From the NCBI RefSeq assembly GCF_022581195.2, contig NC_061454.1:7564001-7628000 (forward strand): DNA of 64,000 bases, given 5' to 3'. The position numbers and the translations under genes are program-made. Source of the stretch: Helicoverpa zea. Taxonomy: Eukaryota > Arthropoda > Insecta > Lepidoptera > Noctuidae. Below are positions 25,710 through 37,444 of this stretch, one piece after another. The notes under the pieces are model-generated. The model worked only from the letters and a program-made list of their open reading frames with translations. It had not been told where the DNA came from and did no database searches. Numbering within the stretch: the stretch's first letter is position 1; each line of letters opens with the position of its first letter.

Positions 25710-26972
25710 CTAGCATTTCTTTTAATATAAAAGTAAAATGAACATGTTGAGACTCTAGACATATTATGCTGATTACGAAGGGTAACAAAGAAACTACGTA
25801 ACGTTTTGCATATCTTTGAACCACAAACATTTTGGACATAGTTTTAGGAAAAGGGTATTTTTTGCAATTCAAACAATCGGCTATACTTGTGTTGTATAAA
25901 GTAACTGTTTAGTGTAATATTAAACATACAAGATATTTCTAAACATAACTGTTGACATAGCACACACAGTGACAGGACACATCATACTTCGATCGTTAAC
26001 TTGTTTTATGACCTCCGCATCGCTGGACGGAATTCGTTTTACGATGATATTATGCTTCATTAAGAATGTAATCCATCAATGCCCCTTGCTTGCCTTCTTA
26101 TTTAACATTAAGCAAAAGAAGATCTCTGGTAGGTACATTTTGCCATTTTCGAACCATGTTGCATTGTTTGAGGCTCACCAATATATTTGGAATTACATAT
26201 GGAATTTAAACGTTACCAACGGACTTTGAAGCTCCTCCGCTAGAAAGTGAAACCTTTCAGAGTAACCGGTACCAGGTGTTGCATAATGCATTTGCCCCTT
26301 CATTCGTAAGTTGACCTATTCTCGACTAGACCACTAGATACGTATTGGAAAAATTAAAAACAAACGTATTTCTTTATTCATCCGTGCTTTCGCAATACAA
26401 ACTGCCGATAGTGGCATTTGTTCTTCGGCTATCTCTGCCCGCGCTGCTATTCATCTTTTGTTTGAAATAATGACTTGAGCAAGCGAGCATATTGCTGTTT
26501 TGATATCAAACAGAAACCTTACCCAGTTATCTCCTTTATAATGTATATTGAATGTTGATTTTATTATCTAGGTACGTTATTGAAGAACGAAATTTACGAT
26601 GCGTTTAATTTGCGCAGTCAATCCCAACTTATAATATGATGTGTTAATTCGCCCAATAGATGAAACGTATTGAGAAAAGTTCGGAAAAAAGTTCCTTAAC
26701 AAGGCAGGAGTTGACTGATAAAAATCATCAAAGAAGGAAACCCTTTTATAGGATTTTTTCTTTCTGTCCTCCTATAATTGTATATACGTGGGTGTGCATA
26801 TTAATAATGAGATTAAATTAATAAGACCAGCAGTGTATGCGACTGATTGTAATCACGAAGGAACTTTGTTTCTGACGCGGGTCTACCGATCGCACAAGTT
26901 TTTGTGGCAGAAGACTCTCGCCGCAACCCTCTTTTAGCGGCCATTGTATTTACACAATCAATTGAATGAGCC
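25710..26972 (+). other. Intron 4 spacer
   Basis: AT-rich sequence. The frames at 25969-26229 (86 codons) and 25621-25872 (minus; this one overlaps the transposon arm) have no family motif. Nothing is recognised. Confidence 0.55.
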
Positions 26973-27260
26973 CCGGGCAGGCCCGCCGCTAGCTGTTAGT
27001 TCGCCCGCGTGCAAAACTGATTATGCCGCCCTACGACTACATATTATACTGGGTTTTGTCAAAAAAAGAAAAATTCGTTATGATTATAAAATATATATTT
27101 TAATTAGGTACAATAATTATATTTGTTTACTGAAGTATAAAACTAAGCCACATAATCATTACAAACACTTAGCTTTTCTGTGTAGTGCGCCCACGGTGCA
27201 ATGGAAGAAGAGAGAAGCGATCGTAAATAAGCGCGAGCGGAGCGAGCGCGCAAATTTTAT

Positions 27261-27332
27261 AGTTCATGGTTTGCAAAAGTAATTGGAGCCAAAGACACCT
27301 TTGGCTCCAATTACTTTTGCAAACCATGAACT
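27261..27332. repeat. Perfect 34-bp inverted repeat with 4-nt loop
   Basis: AGTTCATGGTTTGCAAAAGT and 14 further bases are followed by a loop of ACAC and then the exact reverse complement, ending CATGAACT at 27332. The palindrome lies 4 bp before the hAT-like MITE. Such a perfect hairpin is unstable over time, so it is probably young. Confidence 0.9.
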
Positions 27333-27336
27333 AGTC

Positions 27337-28038
27337 CAGTGGTTCTTAACCTATTAGTCATGAGGGACCACTTTAACTAAAGTTTGTCTTGCCGGGGACC
27401 ACCTCATCGGTTTATCTAAATTAGCACTCTGCTAAACGCATGTCGGCAGTTGTGTAGGTAAGCAAATGCAAATAAAGAAAAACGTGCCTATGTAGTTTCG
27501 AAATGCGCGAGCGAAGCGAGCGCGAAACTTTTATCGGACTTAAACCAAATATTACGTAAAATTTAGCCCAAACGTACTTAACTTTTTGTTTGTTGACAGA
27601 TGCAAAAATAAGGGCATATCGTTTTTGAATACGCGAGCGAAGCGAGCTCGAAATTTTTATCGGACTTAAAACAAAAAATATGTAAAATTTAGCCCAAACG
27701 TACTTAACGTTTTGTTTGTTGACAAATGCTTAAATAAGGGCCATAATATAGTTTCTGAATACGCGAGCGAAGCGAGCGAGACATTTTAATTATTTTTTAT
27801 TTAAGACTCAAAACCAAAATTACGTAAAATGTAGCCCAAACATACATTTTCATGAATGGGGGGACTAGGTACGACACAGCCGACATACGTGCATGCAAAA
27901 ACCCCAGCTCGCAATTATAAGTCAATAAAAATAAAGTTAGATAACGTATAGCAACGTCGCGAAGCTAAGATTCGCGGACCACTTGGAATGCCTCCAGGGA
28001 CCACCAGTGGTCCGCGGACCACCGGTTAAGAACCACTG
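27337..28038. mobile_element. hAT-like MITE with internal 127-bp tandem repeats, copy 1
   Basis: The 702-bp unit begins CAGTGGTTCTTAACC and ends GGTTAAGAACCACTG, a perfect 15-bp inverted repeat of hAT type. The flanking octamers AACTAGTC and CTCTAGCC match at 5 of 8 positions, consistent with a decayed 8-bp TSD. The body has about three tandem units of some 127 bp, each containing a CGCGAGCGAAGCGAGC word (27505, 27632, 27762) followed by a conserved ATCGGACTTAAA...AGCCCAAACGTAC stretch. It is non-coding. Confidence 0.8.
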
Positions 28039-28921
28039 CTCTAGCCAATGTCCGTAAAGGAGCTTTTGTAGCGCCCTTATGCAATCATTACCCAAGTGGC
28101 CCCTATGTATTGAATAATTGTGATTAATAGGTACCAACATATGTATATCAAAGTGAACAGATTATGGGTAACTCAAACTAACGAAATAAATATCTATAAC
28201 ATTGTTTAAATTTAGTAAAATATGTTATTTATGGTTTTTGGTGGGTTTCCCGTTGAAAAAGTCAACGCATAAGACACAATTCATATGTGAGAAAGCGCGA
28301 GCGAAGCGAGCGCGAAAATTTTTCAGTCTAAGGACACAAAACAAATAAAAACCAGTGTAAATTAACAAAGCAAAGTCAAATAGTAAGATATGCACAGAAA
28401 TGAAGTGCGAATGAATACGAAGCCGCGAGCGAAGCGAATGCGATTTTTTCCTTAGAGTTTTCATGAAGTAAACAAACATGTCATAAAAAGCCAAAGTGAA
28501 CAAAAAGCCATAAAAGACGTGCGCGAAAAATGTTTTTTCGGAATAGAATGCCTCAACAATTAAGCAAAAACAATTTGTGATCTCTGATATGGAGCCGCGA
28601 GCGCAGCGAGCGCGAATTTTTTTAGGGATGCAAAGGGTGAACCCGTCATAATTGACAGGACGTGACTAAAGCGAGGGCGGCTTTTTCTGAACTTTTATTG
28701 CTAATCTACTCATCTAATTTTATTACGTAATTATGGTTTAATTTTGCCGCCCCCTAAATCATGCCGCCCGGGGCATTTGCAAATTAAATCATTGGTAAAA
28801 AGATATTATATTTTTTAAATATTACGTTATAAGTCGCTCGATTTGCCGCCCCCTAGGACGTGCCGCCCGCGTGCGGTGCACGCCTTGCACGCCCGCTTAC
28901 GGCGGGCCTGGCCCCGGGTCC

Positions 28922-29768
28922 CCACGAGTCTTCATCCTATGTGCAAATGGAACCTGTTTCATTTGCACAGTTCCTCTGTGTACAAGTGGTTTTTGCAGGC
29001 ATTTCACCAAACATTTCCAGATATTTTGAAATGTTCAATACTTTGTATTCGAAAATGTTTCATCATTTCGTAACAAAATTCGCGTAATTCCCATTTAGCC
29101 CGTAAAAACTTTTGCTTTGGATGATTGTTGAACAACAAATTGTTGAACGTAATTTGGAGTCCGTGTTTATTCCTTTGTATGATTTATTTCATTAACATCA
29201 CAACAAAGCTATACCACTGAGAATGGAACCCTTAGGCACCACAGGCACGCTGTCAAAGTACCAAATTAATTTATCATCAAGTTTTTTATTATGTATGCAA
29301 ATGAGATAAAAAAAAAAACAATAGACAATGCAATTTTCTATTATCTATTATATTTTACATTGTTTGTACGTTGTTGAATATGTCCTACGTGAGTTTGAGT
29401 CTACAACTTCACTCTAGGTAAACATATTTTAGTGTCTAGTGTAAGTGGTCAAAGCTTTTAGGCTGTAACAATAATTCTCGAACCTAGCTTCAAACTGGCA
29501 GGTTTGTTACATACCATGCTAAATCTACAGGTTATTCGTTCATTATTTGTTACAAACGTTAGCCAATAATTTGCTATCGGTAACTAAATAAAAGCAGAAA
29601 AAGAGTGCCTAACCTTTGGCACAGATTTCTAAATATGTAAGTAGTTTCTGTGTAACCTTTGGCTTTATTGTTTGTGTATTTGATCAGGAAGAAAAAGTTG
29701 CGTTCAGAGCATAGGTCAAACGTAAGAAAATACCAGTTTTGCCGGTACAAAAATAATAATAATAATAA
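28922..29768 (+). other. Intron 4 spacer
   Basis: No gene is seen. A run of AATAATAATAATAA at its right edge is probably the target duplication of the LINE end that follows. Confidence 0.55.
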
Positions 29769-30472
29769 GCCCCGCAGGGCATCTGAGGCGGATGACGGGG
29801 AGTAGCGACCCCGCGGGGCTATATATCCGAGTGCTCCAGGGAGAGTATACTGTCCCCCATCTCCGGCCTGCCGGAGTGAAGCATGACGGGGGATAGGTCT
29901 CCCGCCTCTTGGCTTGCCTTCATCGGCCGGTCAGAGTGGAGTCGCTAGAGCAGGGTTAGCAGCCCACTCGGAGGGTAGGTGCCTCGTGGTAAGTGGCGAG
30001 TGGGCCGGTGATGCTGGACCCACAGGGAGCGCGTGATCTGCGTTTAAAGTCCGCCGAGGTATCCTCACCCTTCAGCCGCTCATGTACCTGTTGCCCTCTT
30101 GTTGCTATTCAGTGACTGATTCCCGGGGGCCCAGTAAGTGAGTTGGCGAGTCTCCACCTGCCATTTTTACGTGTAATTATTACATTGTTATCGGCAGGTG
30201 CCATAGTTTCCGTAGTTTCCCCATTCCTAATCCACTAGCATCCCATTACAATAGCCCAAGTAGTTTTCATCCATAGTTAGCAATAGTTTAGCACAGAACC
30301 GGGGATTGTCCTTGGGTACATTTCTATAGTGTATACAGGGATAATCGTCGGTTTTGTGTCACCATTTCATTAAAGTTGTCTCAAAAGGGCTTCAGAGTGT
30401 TGGCTTCGGCCCCACGTTCGCCTCCCAAAAATCCGGGACTCTGTAGTCCCGAGGTCTGGAAGAGACATACAT
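29769..30472 (+). mobile_element. Non-LTR retrotransposon 3' end (family B), copy 1
   Basis: A 0.7-kb GC-rich non-coding block, from GCCCCGCAGGGCATCTGAGG to GGTCTGGAAGAGACATAC, is bounded on both sides by AATAATAATAATAA-type sequence that looks like a target duplication. Its last 200 bp recur, inverted, at 45168-45364. It has no reverse transcriptase, so it is either a 5'-truncated LINE (3' UTR only) or a non-autonomous derivative. The parent clade cannot be told from this part. Confidence 0.65.
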
Positions 30473-30489
30473 TTATAATAATAATAAAT

Positions 30490-31366
30490 TCTTTATTGGA
30501 ACAAAAACATTTGGCATACATTGATGTGATCGAAAATAGCTGCATTAGTTAAAAACTGTGTCGCAGCTAGTAACGCCCACCTCCAATACGGATATAACAT
30601 CGTTCCTTAACAAGGGTACAAACTTAAAAAAAAAAAAGAAATATTAGATAGAGCTACCTAAAGGATTATTAGTTACCACCTGTAAGCAAAGTTTTTTGTT
30701 ACTAGGACAAGGCCGGGACTTATGTATTACTGACTGTGAGAAATGTACCATTTATGTGTTTATCATTTGTTTGTTATTTTCAATTTAATTTATCATTGAA
30801 TTGGTCCTTATTTAATTTCCGGGTTTTTGGTATTTCCCATGAATAAATTGCCAATCTGCCCGTTCTTCTGGGTAAAGACTTATTCACATTTCTTTGCCAG
30901 TAGCGCCAAAGGAAGTTAACATCTTTTTATTTTTATTTATTTTACATAGTCAGGCTCGTAACCGGAATCGCCTAACCAGACTATAACTAGAAAACAGTAG
31001 GAATGTAATATGAAACTGCGTCTCTGAAGAAGATATATATGACTTATGACGAAGATAGATGTTATACGGAAAACGTTGATGATTGGATTAAAGTTCTGAT
31101 GTTTTGAGGTACTATATAGATGTACATAATAACGATCAAGTATATTTTTTCTTTAAGCAGTAAAATAAATGAAGGTTAATAGGTTACTAAACAGCAAAAT
31201 ACTGTTACATAATTTTACATAAATGTTACGTAAAATGCGAAGCAATAATACATTAGGAACTACACCAGGCCTCTAAGCATAAATTGATTTGTTGGCATAT
31301 CGAACGTTAACGTTATGTGGGATTCGCCCTTACCGACATGTTCAGAATAAGATTAAATGTGAAAAA
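30490..31366 (+). other. Intron 4 spacer
   Basis: AT-rich, with no supportable gene or repeat. Confidence 0.55.
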
Positions 31367-31376
31367 AAACCGTTAT

Positions 31377-31672
31377 CATCATCCTCCGAGCCTTTTCCCA
31401 ATCATGTTGGGGTCGGCTTCCAGTCTAACCGGATTCAGCTGAGTACCAGTGCTTTACAAGAAGCGACTGCCTATCTGACCTCCTCAACCCAGTATCCCGG
31501 GCAACCCGATACCCCTTGGTTAGACTGGTGTCAGACTTACTGGCTTCTGACTACCCGTAACGACTGCCAAGGATGTTCAATGACAGCCGGGACCTACAGT
31601 TTAACGTGCCATCCGAAACACAGCCAATGGTGTCTAAGATATACTTAGAAAGTACATACAAACTTAGAAAAT
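31377..31672 (-). mobile_element. Headless CATC-tailed SINE copy with 10-bp TSD
   Basis: Nearly identical over its length to the body of the full element at 37445-37833, but it lacks the tRNA-like head. It has its own duplication, AAACCGTTAT, at 31367-31376 and 31673-31682, so it inserted already 5'-truncated rather than being cut later. The long frames across it on both strands are by chance and shared with the other copy. Confidence 0.9.
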
Positions 31673-31682
31673 AAACCGTTAT

Positions 31683-33086
31683 ATAATGTCGATATTCATT
31701 TGGTATCAAATGTCGAGTGTGTTTTTTTCCACAAAATGTATGTGACAATAAATATTATTAGATTTTTTCCAGCCGCGACTGTTTCGATTCGATTTGAAGA
31801 CGTATAATTTTGAGGAAATTCAACAGAAAACTAATTTCTTAATTCAATTTAGTTAAATATTTTTTTACTGTACCTACACTAATTGATTTCTACGATGGTT
31901 CCGAATCACAAATATGGGATAACATAAAATTAGTAAAAATATAAAGAACCCACATGAACATGTTGGGGTCAAGTTTAATACAATTCCAACGAAGCCTGCA
32001 TCAAATGTTAAGCCTAGTGGGCAAAAGTATTTAAATCAAAAAGTTGTTTGTTTCAGCGTTTCAACCACGAAACGAAACAATTATTGATGCGGGATAATGT
32101 GTTTTATTTTATTGTTTTCTGTGTTGCAACAATCGTGTTTTGTCAATGTTGGGAAAATATTGTACCTTTTTATAATACCTTAGTCAAATAGATGTATACA
32201 AGTTGCAAATCGTCCATTAGCAAAGCTAGTGGATATTTCGAAAAATCTTTAGTAGACATGTCGTTTCCTGAAGTCATCTTAACATTTTAAAGTTATATTC
32301 CTAGGCATATATTACGTGAATTAGTTACTACATATGATTAGACCTTATATTATTCGTCCTTGCAAGACTATGTTAATTTTATCTTATTAGCATTCAAATA
32401 TACAACCTGAATGTCACAGCAGCCCACAGTGTAGACCTTTAGGCCACAACCGCCTACGCAGTTAGGTACTAAGTAAACAAAGCCAGTCTCTTTTCATGAC
32501 TTATAATTTGTACAAATTAACTCAAATAACTTGGCTTTGTAATTATCTTTTTGAACCAAAAAATTAAAAACATAACAGCCTGTGGTTCTAAATGAATTAC
32601 GTAAAAGCTGGACAATTAAATGGTATTTTATTAAATTCAGAATATCCAAAGCCCCAGGGGTTACTACATAAGATCTTAATGAAGGCTCTCAATCTTAATT
32701 CAAGACTAAAATCCAGTAGGTTTGGCACGGACCGACCTTCTAATTTCATTATATTATAACGGTTGAAGAGGGATATTGGTGTCTCCTTACTCTGAAAATA
32801 TTTCGATTATGAATGTACCTGCAGATAATTGGTTTGACACCGCTGGGTACCCGTCCTGTGTTAACATCGATCGAATTTTAAATTAAATTTCCCAAGTAAG
32901 AGCCTATTGTTTACGTGTTTGTAGGTACATGCAAAGCTAACATAGTAATAGAGGTTATGAATAGCAATTTGATTTGATTTGAATTTGTTTCTTTTTGTGA
33001 ATTTAATAGAGACACGTTGTCAAAGATATGGCAATAAGTACATCAAACTTTCATTACAAGAAGACGATGATAGTTACTCTACTCGT
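31683..33086 (+). other. Intron 4 spacer
   Basis: AT-rich, with no supportable gene. Nothing is recognised. Confidence 0.55.
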
Positions 33087-33098
33087 ATTACTTGTACG

Positions 33099-33464
33099 TA
33101 ACTGCCTCGTTGGTCTAGCTGTCGCAAGTGCGGCTGCTAAGCATGAGGTCTCGGGTTCGATTCCCGAGTCGGGCCGAAATCGCTTTGCGGGTTTTAGAAG
33201 ACTTTCACAAAGCAGCCCGGAGCCTGGAAGCTGGTGATTGATACACCCGTGCTTCGGAGAGCACGTAAATGTCGGTCCTGCGCCTGATCTCTCTCCGGTC
33301 GTGTCGGATTACCGTCCCATCGGGCTATGAGAGTTAAGGAATAGTGAGTGCACCTGTGTCTGCGCAAATGCTCGTGCACTATAATATGTCCTGCGTAGTT
33401 GGCTAATCTCCTTACATGAGAACAGCCGCCGTAGCCGATAATCGGCTAGGAGGACATCATCATC
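33099..33464 (+). mobile_element. tRNA-headed SINE, (ATC)n tail, family A copy 2
   Basis: Full-length copy: the tRNA-like head at about 33103-33180 has TGGTCTAGCTG (A box) and GGTTCGATTCCCGAG (B box). A body close to that of the minus-strand copy at 15087-15464 follows, and then a CATCATCAT tail. A perfect 12-bp duplication, ATTACTTGTACG, flanks it at 33087-33098 and 33465-33476. The tail is much shorter than in copy 1. SINEs of this layout depend on a partner LINE for movement. Confidence 0.92.
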
Positions 33465-33476
33465 ATTACTTGTACG

Positions 33477-34901
33477 AATAAGTTATTCTCGTACTGCTTC
33501 CTATCAATCTGATTAAAGACGATGCGATTTTCAATGATTATGGTTTTATATTTAATTCTTTAGAACTAGTACCTATGCTTACCTACCAATGTTTCATGTA
33601 TTGGTGAGAGCAATAATTTCATTATGCTCTTAAATTGATAACGTAACGGAATTTCACAGCAGAATCGATGGCTGAAATGCAAAAACGATGGTAAACAATT
33701 TTTTAGGCCGACAAGCAAACATGTTGACAGCGGCACACTGAAAATCAATTCCATTTCCCGGTTTTTCCCCTTACGTTTTGGATTTTTGTTATTTATTTAT
33801 TTGAAATAGGTAACATGTAAGCCCCTGACAACTTTAGAATCAACTTTTTGTTATAAAATAATGTATTTTTTTATGATTTCCTATTGGAATATGGTTTATT
33901 TCTGTTGGGAAAAATAAAGTGCTAGCTTATATGTAGTGTATAGTTTTTTGACAATGGGGCAGACGTAAGACAAAGATTTATTTATAATTTAATTTTCTAT
34001 GTTTATTGCCTAAAATCTATTAAAAGGTTATTAAGGTTATTTGAAAGGTTTCTGTGTAATTTTTTTTTCTAATTAACCCATAATTTAATTTGATTTAATA
34101 GTTAAGTTCAAATGTAATAAATATATAAAAAAAGAAATCTTTTCTAAAAGATTTTTTGCTACATGGTCTATTGAATCTAATAATAGTAACTACCTAAAAA
34201 TAATTTGGACTGACAGAAATCCGCATAATCTCATTATTACCCCAGTCGTTACGAAAATAACGAGATTATCATATTTAAATATAATAGATAAATCTCCTCT
34301 TTTGGTAAAATATCATGCGACCTTATTGGAGTCCAATTTGTACCGAGGTTTATTCGCGTGCGACGAGCTGGGATATATAATTTAATAACACGGTGGCAGA
34401 TACGGTACCTGTACAAAATTTTCTTAGAAATTCGAACTCTTTAATGGATTGTCAATGTAAGATCTTCTCATGTTATTACAGGCTCATGTCTCAAGGTTAC
34501 CAAATTGTAAAACATATTCATACAATAAAAGATGATTGGTAAAGTCTGAAATCAATATACAGTAAGTACCTAAATAAAACCTCAAATATAAATGAGATTT
34601 TTTTTATTTACGTGAAATTGAACTCCCTTCTTCTAGCCTAGTCTATATTTTATGCGTAGTAAAATAGATTGTAAACATAGCTATAGAATAGTTAAGATAA
34701 TAGAAATAGATCGGTATTTTATAATTAGTTTTGTGTATTATGAAAGTTTTGGTATTCCATCTAATCCCAACCAGGGACTATTTACCAAAAGCAATTATGA
34801 TAGTACCTAAGTTTTCTTGTTAGAGGTAGATAGATATTTGTCTGTGTAAAAGATTCTTTTATCGATCATATTGGCTAATTTGACACATTTAACTGTCTTT
34901 T
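33477..34901 (+). other. Intron 4 spacer
   Basis: Very AT-rich, with no supportable gene or bounded repeat. Confidence 0.55.
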
Positions 34902-35650
34902 TAACCGACTTCCCAAAAAAGGAGGAGATTCTCAATTCATCGGGATTTTTTTTTTCTTATTTTTTATGTATGTTCACCGATTACTCGGAGACGCCTGGAC
35001 CGATTTGCAATTTTTTTTTTGTTGGATAGGGTATACCTTCCAGGTGGTCCCATAATCACCAGGTCAGGATCTGATGATGGAAACCTTGAGAAATTGAGGG
35101 CAACTTTCGAAAATTGTAGGCATACGTAGGGTAAAAACTTGACACTAAGGCGTATGTCTGATAACACGATGCAATGGTGAAGGTTTGGAGCTGACCTGAT
35201 GATGAAGACTAGAGAAGGTCGAGGGAACTTGAACACTGAATGTGAAAACTACCTCGTGTTTGGGCTTATTTTGTTCGTATTGACAAGACCTTTGCAACAG
35301 TGAAGGTTTGAAGCTGTCCTGATGATGGAGACCAGAGAAGGTCGAGGAAACTCGACAACTGAATATGTAAACTACCGTGTTTGGGCTTATATTGTTCGTA
35401 TTGATGAGAACTTTCCACTTATGTGGATATTGTCACTGAAAAGTCAAAAATAAAAAACTTTTTACAAAAAAATAAAACCGACTCCCAAAAACACTGAAAA
35501 GCAAAAAAAAAAAAACTATTCTTAGGTGCATCGGCCTAGAAGTCGGTGGCGAAATAAACTTAGTTACATCCATTAGACACTGACTTCTAGGCCGATGCAC
35601 CTAAGAATAGTTTTTTTTTTGCTTTTCAGTGTTTTTGGGAGTCGGTTTTA
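34902..35650. repeat. AACCGACT-ended repeat element with tandem units
   Basis: The left edge AACCGACTTCCCAAAAA and the right edge (reverse complement of AAAACCGACTCCCAAAAAC) form an inverted repeat about 750 bp apart. Inside are two tandem units of about 120 bp (35171-35293 and 35294-35412, each with a GATGATG-A-GAC-AGAGAAGGTCGAGG core) and a more decayed third one upstream. The right part is the foldback listed next. No coding capacity; family not identified. Confidence 0.6.
35474..35650. repeat. Foldback repeat, about 74-bp arms
   Basis: The left arm (35474-35547), starting AAAACCGACTCCCAAAAACA, and the right arm (35577-35650) are near-perfect reverse complements, including a CTTAGGTGCATCGGCCTAGA block. 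They are separated by about 29 bp. The arms contain a run of 12-13 A (T). It would form a long RNA hairpin in the receptor pre-mRNA. Confidence 0.9.
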
Positions 35651-35944
35651 TATTTATGAGAAAACTGACTAAGATATTAACATCTGACACCTAAAACTAA
35701 TAAGAAGAAAATTACTTAGATATGTGCGAGACGTTATCAAAATATTCGGGCGAAGGGTAACCATACTACTATAAGAGAATTAGTCGATAAGTATTCTTGG
35801 ATTTTAGTATATGGGGCAGATGGAAGGCAGAAAATGAGGCTAAGTTACGATAAAAGTTTTCGATATATGAATATTCTTCACGTATCTACTTACTTCAAAG
35901 TTCAAACATGTGTGTGATCACCAAGCAGTAAAGTCGGAGTAATC

Positions 35945-36079
35945 ATCATCCTCATCTTCCGAGCCTTTTTCTAAGCGGATGTAGCTGAGTACCAATGCTA
36001 TACAAAAACAAGGAGCGACTGCCCTATCTGACCTCCTCAACCCAGTTACCCGGGCAACCCAATACCCTTTGGTTAGTAG
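35945..36079 (-). mobile_element. Partial CATC-tailed SINE copy
   Basis: It carries the ATCATCATCCTC tail side and the CTATCTGACCTCCTCAACCC block, with an internal deletion and no tRNA-like head. A short GTAATC on both sides (35939-35944, 36080-36085) may be its target duplication. That is only 6 bp and could be chance. Confidence 0.7.
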
Positions 36080-36085
36080 GTAATC

Positions 36086-37430
36086 GAGGGACGAGAAAGT
36101 TAATGTAAAATATTTTTGCTAGTTCTTAATTCTATAACATTTTAATGATTTCCAAGTAAATTATTGAATTCAGTAATTACAACGTATTTACAAAAGTAAG
36201 TTAATACGACAATTTGTAAAAGTATGTCGCTACTACCCCCAAATTAACCTTTATATGTTTGATAAAATCTTCGAGCTATTTAAAAGTCAGATCAACGGGG
36301 TTTCGTGTATTCCATAAATACTTTTATGGTCAAAAAAATATCAATAAAAAATAAATGAGTTTGGACCGTATATTTTTATTGCATTGAGATAGGATCTTAA
36401 TGATTTTCTATTGGCCTGTGGGGTCGCCGTTTTCATATAAATAAACGAATTTAATGTTGATTTGCTGAGTGTAGATACTTACTTAAATATTGATTGCATT
36501 ACTTTAAAAACAATATTTACCTGTGGTATACAGACTTCCTGCCTTATTGCAAAACATAACATTACCCATAACATTCTAAAATTACAGAATTTTGTAGCCG
36601 CTTGCCTAATTACATCTGTGTATCTGGCTTTTCCTAATGTATTCATAACTTTGAATTTATCACAAAATTATACTTAACAAACATTTAATTAGATATGTAC
36701 AGGTTTCGGTGATTTAGGTAAACGCTAATTAATTTTAAAAACTTTTTAATTAATAACTAATTACCACGAGTTTTGACGAACCTAAACTCAGTTGTCAGCC
36801 GACTGAAACTCATCAGATGGTTTTGCGGTCGACTGTTCGTTCAAACAATTGGGTAAACCCATTACAACAATTTTAAACGTATCAAACAAAATACATGTAA
36901 ATTCTTAACATAGGAATAAATAAATCTGTAGGACTTTTCAATATAATTAATTATAAAAGTACTGCGTTGAAGGGAAACGAAGCCTAGCCAAAGAGGCGAA
37001 AATGTTTGGAAAAGTTTTGATTGAAATGGAACTAGTTCTAAAAAGGTAGAGAAACTTGCTCTTTAAAATTGGTTTTCCTTATAGGATTGGTATTTTCGAC
37101 TTATCTATATTAGGTGAGCAGGAAAATATCAAAGCTTCTAGCAATCTCCATCCCCTATCCAAAATCTCTCTAAAAATAACCAGTAAGCACTATAAAGGTC
37201 TGTGATAGGAAATAAACGATCAATTTATTAAACATTCAACAGTCATTACGGTAATATGAAAGTTTGACGACTTACGTTATCGGGCAATCACCCAGTTACT
37301 GTTATTTCACAGACCTAGGTCTCACTAATCTAGCTAGAGGCTAATGTAACGGTAAGAGCCCCATTTATAAATACGTGGTTTGACTTTGAAACCGCTTCTA
37401 GTTGGTGACTGAAGAATAGTGTGAGGTGGC
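36086..37430 (+). other. Intron 4 spacer
   Basis: AT-rich. A 71-codon frame at 36462-36677 has no motif. Nothing is recognised. Confidence 0.55.
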
Positions 37431-37444
37431 AAATACCAAGGTAT

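Larger units (their letters stand above)
26973..28921. mobile_element. GC-ended composite transposon-like element
   Basis: The left edge CCCCGGGCAGGCCCGCCG and right edge CGGCGGGCCTGGCCCCGGG form an imperfect inverted repeat. Near both ends GCCGCCC and CCCGCGTGC words recur. In between lie several copies of a near-palindromic word, CGCGAGCGAAGCGAGCGCG (27231, 28295, 28423, 28595, besides those in the inserted hAT MITE). No transposase frame is visible and I could not fix a TSD. The boundaries are approximate and the family is unknown. Confidence 0.45.

Noticed and set aside
27231..28614. CRISPR-like array from the recurring GC word
   Set aside because: Eukaryotic setting, irregular spacing, spacers themselves repeated, and the words lie in transposon bodies.
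31289..31648. 119-codon frame similar to 37421-37717
   Set aside because: Shared because both lie in SINE copies, antisense to the SINE; not a gene.
33102..33180. tRNA gene
   Set aside because: A and B boxes are present but the sequence runs on into a repeated body with tail and TSD; it is a SINE head. The same holds for 15380-15464 and 37740-37833.
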